From an uncultured Catenibacterium sp. (GTDB taxonomy: Bacteria; Bacillota_I; Bacilli_A; Erysipelotrichales; Coprobacillaceae), in the NCBI RefSeq assembly GCF_900764565.1, contig NZ_CAAFOM010000063.1, positions 1 to 12,336 on the forward strand: a DNA stretch of 12,336 bases. Direction: 5' to 3'. Position numbers and translations under genes: made by a program. The notes below the pieces were generated by a model. That model saw nothing but the letters and a program-made list of their open reading frames with translations. It was not told where the DNA came from and did no database searches. Positions within the stretch are counted from its first letter, which is position 1. Each line of letters opens with the position of its first letter. Positions 6,897 to 12,336 of the stretch are shown here, one piece after another.

Positions 6897-7328
6897 TTAA
6901 ATATCGTCTTCTTCGTCATCATCTTCTGATGCGAGTTTGAATTCTTTTAATGCTTCATGAGCTTCACCTAAAACAGCCTGTGGAAGCATTTCCTTATCTA
7001 AGTTATCCTTCATTAACACTGTAGTTAATGCAAGTGGAAGGTTCATACCACCTAGGACAACTGTATTATTAGTGAACCCTTTTTCATTAATCACATTAAG
7101 GGCAGTGGTAAGTGGTGATCCACCAATTAAGTCACCTAGAAGAATGATTTCATCATCTTCTGTAATAGGACTCACTGCTTCCTTAAATACTTCTGCGAAT
7201 TCATCAGCAGTTTTACCATTCTCTAATCCAACTGCAATGACTTCTTTCTTTTCTCCAGCTAACATGCTAAGTGCATTGGCTAATCCCTTTGCAAACTCAC
7301 CATGACTCACAAGTACTACATATTTCAT
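6897..7328 (-). CDS. PTS mannose-family IIA component
   Basis: A 143-residue cytoplasmic phosphocarrier that receives phosphate from HPr. The phospho-histidine is His9 in YVVLVSHGEFAKG, with the conserved GDLIGGSP (65-72) and GGMNLPL (93-99). I chose ATG 7328 with AGGAGGAG 6-9 bases upstream; the longer reading from 7364 would run through the cre-like and -10 sequences. It is the first gene of the PTS operon. The last ten residues (134-143, SEDDDEEDDI) are an acidic tail beyond the ordinary domain, nearly matching the tail of IIC. Expression is probably set by the tandem palindromes and cre-like site upstream. Confidence 0.96.
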   Translation of the reverse strand: MKYVVLVSHGEFAKGLANALSMLAGEKKEVIAVGLENGKTADEFAEVFKEAVSPITEDDEIILLGDLIGGSPLTTALNVINEKGFTNNTVVLGGMNLPLALTTVLMKDNLDKEMLPQAVLGEAHEALKEFKLASEDDDEEDDI

Positions 7329-7350
7329 TTTGTTCTCCTCCTGTGATTCC

Positions 7351-7359
7351 ATTCTAGCA
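7351..7359 (-). promoter_or_regulatory. candidate -10 region of the PTS operon
   Basis: TGCTAGAAT on the minus strand is an extended -10 box with one mismatch, 13 bases before the AGGAGG. The best -35-like hexamer, TAGACA (7381-7386, 5 of 6), is 24 bases away and pairs better with TTGAAT (7359-7364, 16-base spacer). Which -10 is used is undecided; a poor promoter of this kind would suit an activator-dependent operon. Confidence 0.45.
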
Positions 7360-7374
7360 TTCAAGCGTTTTCAT
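7360..7374 (-). promoter_or_regulatory. cre-like catabolite control site
   Basis: The minus strand reads ATGAAAACGCTTGAA, which fits the consensus WTGNAANCGNWNNCW at 14 of 15 positions, the mismatch being A for C near the end. It overlaps the promoter of the PTS operon, where CcpA binding would normally repress. Inferred from the consensus only. Confidence 0.5.
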
Positions 7375-7384
7375 TCCATCTGTC

Positions 7385-7400
7385 TAAAGTCATGACTTTA
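7385..7400. promoter_or_regulatory. 16-bp perfect palindrome upstream of the PTS operon (operator candidate 1)
   Basis: A perfect palindrome, TAAAGTCA joined to its complement, centred on GTCATGAC. It lies between the terminator of the sensory operon and the PTS promoter. It abuts operator candidate 2 and shares the GTCAT/ATGAC half-site, which suggests binding of a dimeric regulator at both. Confidence 0.65.
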
Positions 7401-7420
7401 ATATGACATTTGTCATATTA
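7399..7420. promoter_or_regulatory. 22-bp inverted repeat upstream of the PTS operon (operator candidate 2)
   Basis: Perfect 10-bp arms, TAATATGACA and its complement, are separated by two bases. Unlike the neighbouring terminator it is AT-rich with no T-run of its own and lies beyond the T-tract, so it is better explained as a protein-binding site. It sits about 45-65 bases upstream of the likely -10, a usual position for an activator. Confidence 0.65.
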
Positions 7421-7443
7421 AAAAAGAGTGGCATTGCCACTCT
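7420..7443 (-). terminator. intrinsic terminator of the sensory operon
   Basis: An 8-bp GC-containing stem (7425-7432 with 7436-7443), a 3-base loop and six T on the minus strand (7420-7425). The stem overlaps the stop codon of the solute-binding protein gene. It separates the sensory operon from the PTS operon. Confidence 0.88.
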
Positions 7444-8713
7444 AGTCGTTGAGGTATTTATTTACTTGTTTTTGTAGTTCTATTAAAGAAAGATCAAAGT
7501 CATCGCTGGAATTTAAAATTCTTGTCATATTAGTATCTATTAAAGTCATTGCTGAATCATATTTCTTAAACTTCTCTCTATTACGTGCACCAAGTAATGC
7601 CTGATTTAATAAAGATATATTGATCTGACTGTCTTCTTCATCAAGCATATCAATAATTGTCTGTGATTGTGCAACCTTCTTCAATGGTGAGATTCCTTGA
7701 GAATATTGAGTAAGAGACTCCTGCGTACTTGTATCATGGCATAGTTCTTTTAATAAATCCCAGGCCTGGGATTTATGGTAAGATTTAGCACTCATCCCCA
7801 TCAATAATGTAGACACCTGTGTACTTCCTTTATCTTTACTTACTGTAGGCATCTTTAAACAGTCCCATTCAAATGTAGAATATTTCTTTACACGCCATGG
7901 ATAAGGCTTATAGGTACGATAGACTGATAAAGAAAGTGGAGAAAATGCGACAAGTCCCTTATCAAATTCATCAGAAGTCACAGTATGACCATTATTCAAA
8001 TTATTGAGTTTTCTATAAAACTCAATAGCACTTTTGACAGTAGTTTCATCTAAGAAACACTGTGTCCCTGTTTCATTGAAAACCTTTGCGCCATAGCCAT
8101 AAATAGAATTAAGCCAGCTATAATCATAACAGCCATAATAATTACTAGAATATTGATTCACTTTTTTGCAGATAGAATAGAAATCATTAAGTGTCCAGTC
8201 ATTATCTGGCATATCGATATGACACTCTTCTAGAAGTGTCTTATTCACAAACATGAGTGTAGGATTACATTCATAAGGCAATGCATATTGTTTATTAGAG
8301 TAAGCCCCTGCTTTAAGTACACTTGAATAATAGTCATTTTCATTGAACTTCTGATCATGAGTCATATATCCATCTATGTTTGCAAGTGCTCCAATAGAGC
8401 TGAGTGTATTAAAGTCATCATCTAGAACCATAAAAACATCTGGTTCTTGTCCTTTCACAATCTTATCAGAAAGCCATGAAGAGTAATCACTCTTCATAAT
8501 ACCGCTCTCATATTTGACTTTAATACCAGGATGTTTCTTTTCAAATCTTTCAATGGCTCCATCAATGATCTTATAGCTTTCACCACTTGGTACATCCCAG
8601 TTGCTTCCAGAAAAGACACCTAATTCTAAGGTAATCGTATTAGGATAATCAGCTACTATCATTATAATAAGAGAAAAAACAACAATACCTAGAAGCCCCT
8701 TAAACTTATTCAT
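7442..8713 (-). CDS. membrane-anchored family-1 extracellular solute-binding protein, probable sensor
   Basis: A 423-residue protein with one N-terminal hydrophobic helix (about 7-22) and then an extracytoplasmic type II periplasmic-binding fold. Typical sugar-binding (SBP family 1) features include a helix with IERFEKKHPGIKVKYE, EPDVFMVLDDDF, YALPYECNPTLMFVNK and DWTLNDFYSICKK. There is no lipobox cysteine, so it is probably held by an uncleaved signal anchor rather than lipid. ATG 8713 has AAGGG 9 bases upstream and overlaps the response regulator's end by 8 bases (ATGAATAA), while no ABC permease or ATPase is nearby. I infer a sensory role for a sugar or oligosaccharide, working with the kinase. 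The fold assignment is firm; ligand and role are not. Confidence 0.88.
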   Translation of the reverse strand: MNKFKGLLGIVVFSLIIMIVADYPNTITLELGVFSGSNWDVPSGESYKIIDGAIERFEKKHPGIKVKYESGIMKSDYSSWLSDKIVKGQEPDVFMVLDDDFNTLSSIGALANIDGYMTHDQKFNENDYYSSVLKAGAYSNKQYALPYECNPTLMFVNKTLLEECHIDMPDNDWTLNDFYSICKKVNQYSSNYYGCYDYSWLNSIYGYGAKVFNETGTQCFLDETTVKSAIEFYRKLNNLNNGHTVTSDEFDKGLVAFSPLSLSVYRTYKPYPWRVKKYSTFEWDCLKMPTVSKDKGSTQVSTLLMGMSAKSYHKSQAWDLLKELCHDTSTQESLTQYSQGISPLKKVAQSQTIIDMLDEEDSQINISLLNQALLGARNREKFKKYDSAMTLIDTNMTRILNSSDDFDLSLIELQKQVNKYLND

Positions 8714-9380
8714 CTTCAATCGCCCTTGTCATAAGACCACTCTCTACTGCCCATATTGCAAGCTGTGTACGGTCTCTTAGATTTAATTTAGAAAGAATAG
8801 AACTCAAATAGTTTCTGACTGTTCCTTCAGACAAGAAGAGTTTCTGGGCTATTTCTTTATTAGATAAGCCATATCCTACATGCTGGATCACTTTCCATTC
8901 TGGTTTACTTAATGTTTCTACATCTTTTTCATCTACTTTAATAGTATAGTTGTTCTGCTGCATCTTAGAGAACATGCTGAAGACCTTAGTCGCAATATCA
9001 GGATTAATCATAGCCCCTCCTGTATTGACTGTCACAATCGCTTTATAGAGTTCATCCATGGATACACCTTTTAATAAATAACCACTCGCACCATAACGCA
9101 AAGCACTAAACACAAAGTCATCATCATCAAAAGTAGTGAGAATAATAATCTTTGTATCAGGATACTTCGCTTTCACTTCTTTAGTTGCCATAACACCATC
9201 CATGCCGGGCATACGAATATCCATTAAAATAACATCCACCACATTCTTTTCTAAACACTTCAATACTTCAAAACCATCCGATGCAGTTCCCACTACATCT
9301 ATATCTTCATGTGTACTTAATACTATCTTTAATGATTCTCTAATCAATTCCTGATCATCTGCAATCATTACCTTAATCAT
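8706..9380 (-). CDS. NarL/LuxR-type response regulator
   Basis: A 224-residue two-component response regulator. The receiver domain (1-120) has the acidic pair Asp8 and Asp9, phospho-acceptor Asp54 in VILMDIRMPGMDG, switch Thr in ILTTFDDDD and Lys in GYLLKGV. A linker of about 40 residues leads to a LuxR-type helix-turn-helix (about 160-215) with GLSNKEIAQKLFLSEGTVRNYLSSILSKLN as two joined helices. ATG 9380 has GGAGGGAG upstream, and the start overlaps the kinase stop by 8 bases (ATGATTAA), indicating translational coupling. Its partner is the adjacent kinase. Proteins of this class bind as dimers to inverted repeats, so the tandem GTCAT/ATGAC palindromes upstream of the PTS operon are the natural candidate target; this is inference. 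Confidence 0.96.
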   Translation of the reverse strand: MIKVMIADDQELIRESLKIVLSTHEDIDVVGTASDGFEVLKCLEKNVVDVILMDIRMPGMDGVMATKEVKAKYPDTKIIILTTFDDDDFVFSALRYGASGYLLKGVSMDELYKAIVTVNTGGAMINPDIATKVFSMFSKMQQNNYTIKVDEKDVETLSKPEWKVIQHVGYGLSNKEIAQKLFLSEGTVRNYLSSILSKLNLRDRTQLAIWAVESGLMTRAIEDE

Positions 9381-10677
9381 ATAGTTCTCCCTCCTGCATT
9401 GGAATTGTGACAATAGTTAAGAAACCATGATGTCCATCATAAGTAACCTTTCCATTGATCATAGATAAACGTTCTGTCATCTGTTTTAATCCAAAGCCAT
9501 AATGGATTTCTTCACATCCCTGTCCATTATCCTGGATTCTAAGATATAAATTATTATCTTCTATATATAATGAAATATCAATATGTGTTGCATCACCATG
9601 TCTGACTGCATTTGTGACACTTTCCTGAATCACTCTAAATAAAATATCTTCTTTTGTATTTTCAAAATCCACCTTATCTAGACGGTAATCCAATGTGATT
9701 GTTAAGTCACTGACACTTGTGAATTCTTCAATCATATTCTCTAGTGCTCCTTTAAAGCCATGCTGTTCAAGAGCACCAGGTCTTAATTTATTCAAAGAGT
9801 TACGAACATCGACAATACCTTGTCTGACTACTTTACTGATCACTTGTAATTGCTGCTTAGTGGCTTGTGGATTAATATCAATCATCGCAATACAGGCATC
9901 TACGCCTGCCGCAATACCTGTTAACGCATGACCTAATGTATCATGTATTTCACGTGCTAATCTTTTTCTTTCTTTATCTTCCGCAATCTTTTCACTGACT
10001 GCTGCATAATTCTCTAATTCATGATTCACTTGATGAACCATGATCAATTCCTGAGTCATACGTTCATTTTCCTGTACTTCATTCGCAATATAGATCATTA
10101 AGAAGAGAATAAAGAGAAGAAGATTAATAATATCTAGGAAATTAATACCTACCTGTAATAAACCTCTTGTCGTACTTGTATAAACATTTAAATAAACATC
10201 ACCATTTACTAACGGAAATAATGTACTGAAGAAATTATAGTTAGAAATAATGAGAAGAAGACTTAAAGGAATAGTCAGCCACTTCACATATTTATTCTCT
10301 TTGAATCTAAATACTGCATCACTAAAGATGAGATAAATAATCCCATTATAGCTAAAGTAAAGAGATTTCATGATAATAAAGCTTATCATTGTTTCTAATG
10401 ATAGAAAGAGAATATTTTCAAATGGATATTCCTTTATACGATGGTCAAAGAAATTCATGAGAATAAGGATAATACAATAAAGAAACAATGTTTTAAAAAA
10501 GATGATTTCTGGACTTGTAGGAATATAGTTTAAAGAACTTAAAAAGTCTCTAGAGAGATTATTCGCAATAATATAGTTCGTACTGAACATAAATATCATT
10601 GCGTAACATACAGTCATGAAGAAATTCCATGACATCATCACTGTACGGATTCTTTTTAAACTAAAACGATTCAACAT
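9373..10677 (-). CDS. HisKA_3-type sensor histidine kinase with multi-span membrane domain
   Basis: A 434-residue kinase. The N-terminal half has about five or six hydrophobic segments (near 15-37, 58-77, 87-107, 110-122, 132-150 and 175-198) with only short loops, so there is no sizeable extracellular sensor domain. A coiled-coil-like linker (200-235) leads to the dimerisation box RKRLAREIHDTLGHALTG with phospho-accepting His245, then the HATPase domain with N-box Asn356 (SVTNAVRHG), DNGQG at 383-387 and GFGLKQM at 394-400. ATG 10677 overlaps the upstream stop by one base (TAATG) and has AGGGG 8 bases upstream. Because it lacks its own extracellular domain, it probably reads the state of the membrane-anchored binding proteins encoded on either side. 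Confidence 0.95.
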   Translation of the reverse strand: MLNRFSLKRIRTVMMSWNFFMTVCYAMIFMFSTNYIIANNLSRDFLSSLNYIPTSPEIIFFKTLFLYCIILILMNFFDHRIKEYPFENILFLSLETMISFIIMKSLYFSYNGIIYLIFSDAVFRFKENKYVKWLTIPLSLLLIISNYNFFSTLFPLVNGDVYLNVYTSTTRGLLQVGINFLDIINLLLFILFLMIYIANEVQENERMTQELIMVHQVNHELENYAAVSEKIAEDKERKRLAREIHDTLGHALTGIAAGVDACIAMIDINPQATKQQLQVISKVVRQGIVDVRNSLNKLRPGALEQHGFKGALENMIEEFTSVSDLTITLDYRLDKVDFENTKEDILFRVIQESVTNAVRHGDATHIDISLYIEDNNLYLRIQDNGQGCEEIHYGFGLKQMTERLSMINGKVTYDGHHGFLTIVTIPMQEGELYD

Positions 10678-11627
10678 TATTGCCACCCCTTTACATTATA
10701 AGAGTCAATATTGTCTTTAGTAATGAATGTTACAGGCACTTCTATTGTTTTAGGAATATCTTTTCTTTCTAGAATTTTATACATATTCTTAGCGGCTAGT
10801 GTACCAAACTTAATAGGTGACTGGGCCGCAGTGCCCGCAATAAGTGGACTTTGTTTAATAAGAGATTTTAAATCAGGCGTGCCATCTACTCCATATACAA
10901 GTATATTGGTACGATTAAGTGATTCTATTGCAGCTAGTGCTCCTAATGCAGCAGGATCATTTAAAGCCATAACTACATTGATATTACTATGTTCTTTAAG
11001 AATAGCCTGCATAGCAGGCATAGAACGTTCTAGTTGTCCTTCACATTCTGCAGAGTCAATGATTTTATATTGTGGATAATCCTTAATTGTATCTACAAAT
11101 CCCTGTATTCTTGATAAAGCAGATTCTACTGTAGAATGTTTTAATAAGACAATATTGGCTGATTGCATTCTCTGCATCATATTCTGTGCACAGAGTACGC
11201 CCGCATCATAATTATCTGACTCAATCAAACAATCTATGAGATCTGTATTATCAACAGAAGCATCAATCGCAATAATAGGAATTCCTGCCTCTCTTGCAGA
11301 TTGTAAAGAAGTGAGTTTACTTGAATCAATTGGATTCACAAAGATTCCATCGACCTTCTTTTTAATAAACTGTTCTATCTGTTCATTCTGCTTATCTAAA
11401 TCTAATTCAGGATTTCGTACAATAAGTTCATCTCCCTTTTTTTCAATTTCTTTCTTCAACTCATTATTTATTACTTCATAAAAAGGGTTGTTCATTGTCA
11501 TATAAGTCGCCCCAAAGACAAGATGTGTTTTTGATGGTGTTAAATAACTGCCATAAACTGTCCCTAGCAACATTGCGATAATCAATCCCATAATAATATG
11601 AAGTGTCCTTTTACTTCTTTCATCCAT
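10677..11627 (-). CDS. membrane-anchored RbsB-like sugar-binding protein, probable sensor
   Basis: A 316-residue extracytoplasmic type I periplasmic-binding protein (Peripla_BP_4, ribose/galactose class). One hydrophobic helix (about 8-27) at the N-terminus lacks a lipobox cysteine, so it is likely an uncleaved anchor. Ligand-site landmarks of RbsB are recognisable: NNPFY (46-50), NPIDS, IDASVD (Asp122), SRIQGF, ALNDPAALGA (Asn213), YGVDGTPD (Asp238) and AAQSP (Gln259). The Arg that follows Asp in RbsB's IDR motif is Ala here, so the ligand may differ from ribose. ATG 11627 has AGGTG 6 bases upstream; an in-frame GTG at 11636 lacks a Shine-Dalgarno. It is the first gene of the sensory operon with no transport genes, so I infer a ligand-sensing partner of the kinase, as LuxP is for LuxQ. 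Confidence 0.92.
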   Translation of the reverse strand: MDERSKRTLHIIMGLIIAMLLGTVYGSYLTPSKTHLVFGATYMTMNNPFYEVINNELKKEIEKKGDELIVRNPELDLDKQNEQIEQFIKKKVDGIFVNPIDSSKLTSLQSAREAGIPIIAIDASVDNTDLIDCLIESDNYDAGVLCAQNMMQRMQSANIVLLKHSTVESALSRIQGFVDTIKDYPQYKIIDSAECEGQLERSMPAMQAILKEHSNINVVMALNDPAALGALAAIESLNRTNILVYGVDGTPDLKSLIKQSPLIAGTAAQSPIKFGTLAAKNMYKILERKDIPKTIEVPVTFITKDNIDSYNVKGWQ

Positions 11628-11796
11628 TACTCTCACCTACTTGTGACCATTTTAACATAGATTAGATATACCTTGTACAAAGAAAATACATACTTTCGTG
11701 ATATTATTTGTTACAAATTATGTGAAAAGTACTATAATATATTTAGCAAGGATAATCTCATTGTTTTTTTATTGATTAACCAAGGAGATGAATTCT
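11628..11796. promoter_or_regulatory. divergent intergenic region between the sensory operon and the small plus-strand gene
   Basis: On the minus strand TAAAAT (11649-11654) is a possible -10 for the sensory operon, but no -35 fits at 16-18 bases (TTGTAC is 20 away). No copy of the GTCAT/ATGAC palindrome seen before the PTS operon is present. A 13-base inverted repeat, ATTTGT and ACAAAT around one base, lies at 11706-11718 and overlaps the -35 of the plus-strand gene. Confidence 0.4.
11708..11738 (+). promoter_or_regulatory. promoter of the small plus-strand gene
   Basis: TTGTTA (11708-11713) and a perfect TATAAT (11733-11738) on the plus strand with a 19-base spacer, somewhat long. Transcription would start near 11745, leaving a leader of about 50 bases before the ATG at 11797. 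Confidence 0.55.
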
Positions 11797-11985
11797 ATGG
11801 TAGATATGAGAATTTTAAGTGATCCGTATGAAGAAGAATGCTTTCTAATCTTAAAAAGTAATCTTCCTAAAATGAAGGATGAAGATGCATTAGAACTCTA
11901 TGTGAAATTAAAGAAGTCTTTTAAGAAAGACAGAGGTTTAATGCGTTACATCTTTGATGAAACAGACAAGATTGCACAAGAATAA
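11797..11985 (+). CDS. small charged protein of unknown function
   Basis: A 62-residue soluble protein rich in Lys, Glu and Asp, with no cysteine pair, membrane segment or signal peptide. It is probably mostly helical, with a Lys-rich stretch LYVKLKKSFKKDRGLMRYIF around residues 36-55. I do not recognise the family. The gene is well supported: a TATAAT promoter, AAGGAG 9 bases before ATG 11797, and a strong terminator 12 bases after the stop. An ATG at 11788 directly touches the Shine-Dalgarno and is unlikely to be used. It is transcribed alone, divergent from the sensory operon. Nothing links it functionally to either neighbour. Confidence 0.75.
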   Translation: MVDMRILSDPYEEECFLILKSNLPKMKDEDALELYVKLKKSFKKDRGLMRYIFDETDKIAQE

Positions 11986-11996
11986 CTATCTAACCT

Positions 11997-12030
11997 AAAA
12001 AAAGAAGGTTCGCGAGAGAACCTTCTTTTT
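11997..12030. terminator. bidirectional intrinsic terminator between convergent genes
   Basis: An 8-bp stem (12004-12011 with 12018-12025) and a 6-base loop, flanked by seven A on the left and five T on the right, which extend the stem and provide a T-tract in both directions. It serves the small plus-strand gene and the PspC-domain gene, whose stop codon overlaps it. Confidence 0.9.
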
Positions 12031-12214
12031 AGTATTCACTTGGTACAATAACCGCTAAAATAATATATGCAAGAATACCGCTTCCTCCAAGTGCTGTAAA
12101 TGCAACCCATCCTAATCTAACTAAAGTAGGATCAATCTGGAAGTATTCCGCAATTCCTCCACAAACGCCTGCTAACATACGATCATGTGCTGAGCGATAT
12201 AGTCTTTTGTTCAT
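12029..12214 (-). CDS. PspC-domain small membrane protein
   Basis: A 61-residue protein that is essentially a single PspC domain: KRLYRSAHDRMLAGVCGGIAEY at 3-24 (read as two joined motifs), FQIDPTLVRLGWV, then a hydrophobic helix (about 30-56) with GGSGILAYIILAVIVP. In E. coli PspC is an inner-membrane component of the phage-shock envelope stress response; stand-alone short versions are common in Firmicutes, usually of unproven function. I chose ATG 12214, with GGAG 6 bases upstream. ATG 12226 in frame would add MEKK and has only GGGG two bases away or AAGG nine bases away, so it is possible but less likely. A GC-rich hairpin lies in the leader. No pspA or liaFSR-like genes are nearby. Confidence 0.92.
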   Translation of the reverse strand: MNKRLYRSAHDRMLAGVCGGIAEYFQIDPTLVRLGWVAFTALGGSGILAYIILAVIVPSEY

Positions 12215-12230
12215 TTTTTTCTCCATTTCC

Positions 12231-12249
12231 CCGCGCCTTCGTTGCGCGG
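12231..12249 (-). promoter_or_regulatory. GC-rich hairpin in the leader of the PspC-domain gene
   Basis: Six-bp all-GC arms (12231-12236 and 12244-12249) enclose a 7-base loop, a sharp contrast with the AT-rich surroundings. It lies just upstream of the ribosome binding site and has no T-tract, so it is not a terminator. It might stabilise the mRNA, or hide the upstream AAGG if ATG 12226 is used. Confidence 0.45.
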
Positions 12250-12294
12250 ACACAAATATATAATCAAACTCAAATCCACCAAAACTCTAGTGTG

Positions 12295-12336
12295 CCTCTC
12301 GATATAATAGTATAATCAAAGAGAGGTGGTATACTA
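12295..12336 (+). promoter_or_regulatory. promoter and ribosome binding site of a gene beyond the right edge
   Basis: Two TATAAT boxes (12303-12308 and 12311-12316) are followed by GAGAGGTGG (12321-12329) on the plus strand, so a start codon is expected within a few bases of the window end. The two TATAAT boxes lie between CCTCTC (12295-12300) and GAGAGG (12321-12326), a 6-bp inverted repeat that includes the Shine-Dalgarno. Confidence 0.5.

Noticed and set aside
7399..7420. The 22-bp inverted repeat read as a second terminator
   Set aside because: The stem is AT-rich, the loop is only two bases, and no T-run follows on either strand beyond the T-tract that belongs to the adjacent GC-containing terminator.
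7522..7532. TTGTCATATTA inside the solute-binding protein gene, matching one arm of the PTS operator candidate
   Set aside because: It is a single half-site without a mirrored arm, within codons for an ordinary protein stretch, and is probably chance in AT-rich DNA.
7442..8713. Family-1 binding protein as part of an ABC sugar importer
   Set aside because: No permease or ATPase gene is in the window; the partners are a kinase and a regulator, and a lipobox is missing.

Overview
The window is AT-rich, gene-dense DNA with strong Shine-Dalgarno sites (AGGAGG/GGAGG), TATAAT -10 boxes and hairpin-plus-T-tract terminators. This is typical of a low-GC Firmicute, and most likely a gut anaerobe of the Erysipelotrichia type; the class is inferred from overall protein character, not from a marker gene. 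No rRNA, tRNA, CRISPR array, insertion sequence or phage gene is visible. Almost everything is on the minus strand.

Layout, read in the direction of minus-strand transcription (right to left). (1) At the right edge, a promoter and ribosome binding site on the plus strand point at a gene outside the window; then come a small PspC-domain membrane protein (minus) and a convergent small plus-strand gene of unknown function, which share one terminator. (2) 11627-7442 is a tightly coupled four-gene sensory operon: a membrane-anchored RbsB-like sugar-binding protein, a HisKA_3 histidine kinase, a NarL/LuxR-type response regulator and a membrane-anchored family-1 solute-binding protein. The junctions overlap by 1, 8 and 8 bases, no ABC permease or ATPase is present, and the operon ends in a terminator. 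(3) A 113-base intergenic region holds two tandem GTCA/TGAC inverted repeats, a cre-like site and a candidate promoter. It leads into a mannose-family PTS operon (IIA, IIB, IIC, IID, then a two-helix membrane protein), which ends in a terminator at about 4320-4353. (4) Directly after that terminator come a Cof-type HAD phosphatase, an unusual probable TIM-barrel protein of unknown function, pgk and tpiA, with a terminator after tpiA. (5) An HxlR-family redox-type regulator follows at the left end.

The most interesting proposal is that units 2 and 3 form one sugar-sensing and uptake system. Two different extracytoplasmic binding proteins would report a sugar to a kinase that has little extracellular domain of its own. 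The response regulator would then bind the tandem palindromes upstream of the PTS operon. Transport would be by the phosphotransferase system, so the binding proteins would be sensors rather than transporter subunits. The downstream HAD phosphatase, unknown enzyme and two glycolytic enzymes would handle the imported sugar phosphate and triose phosphates.
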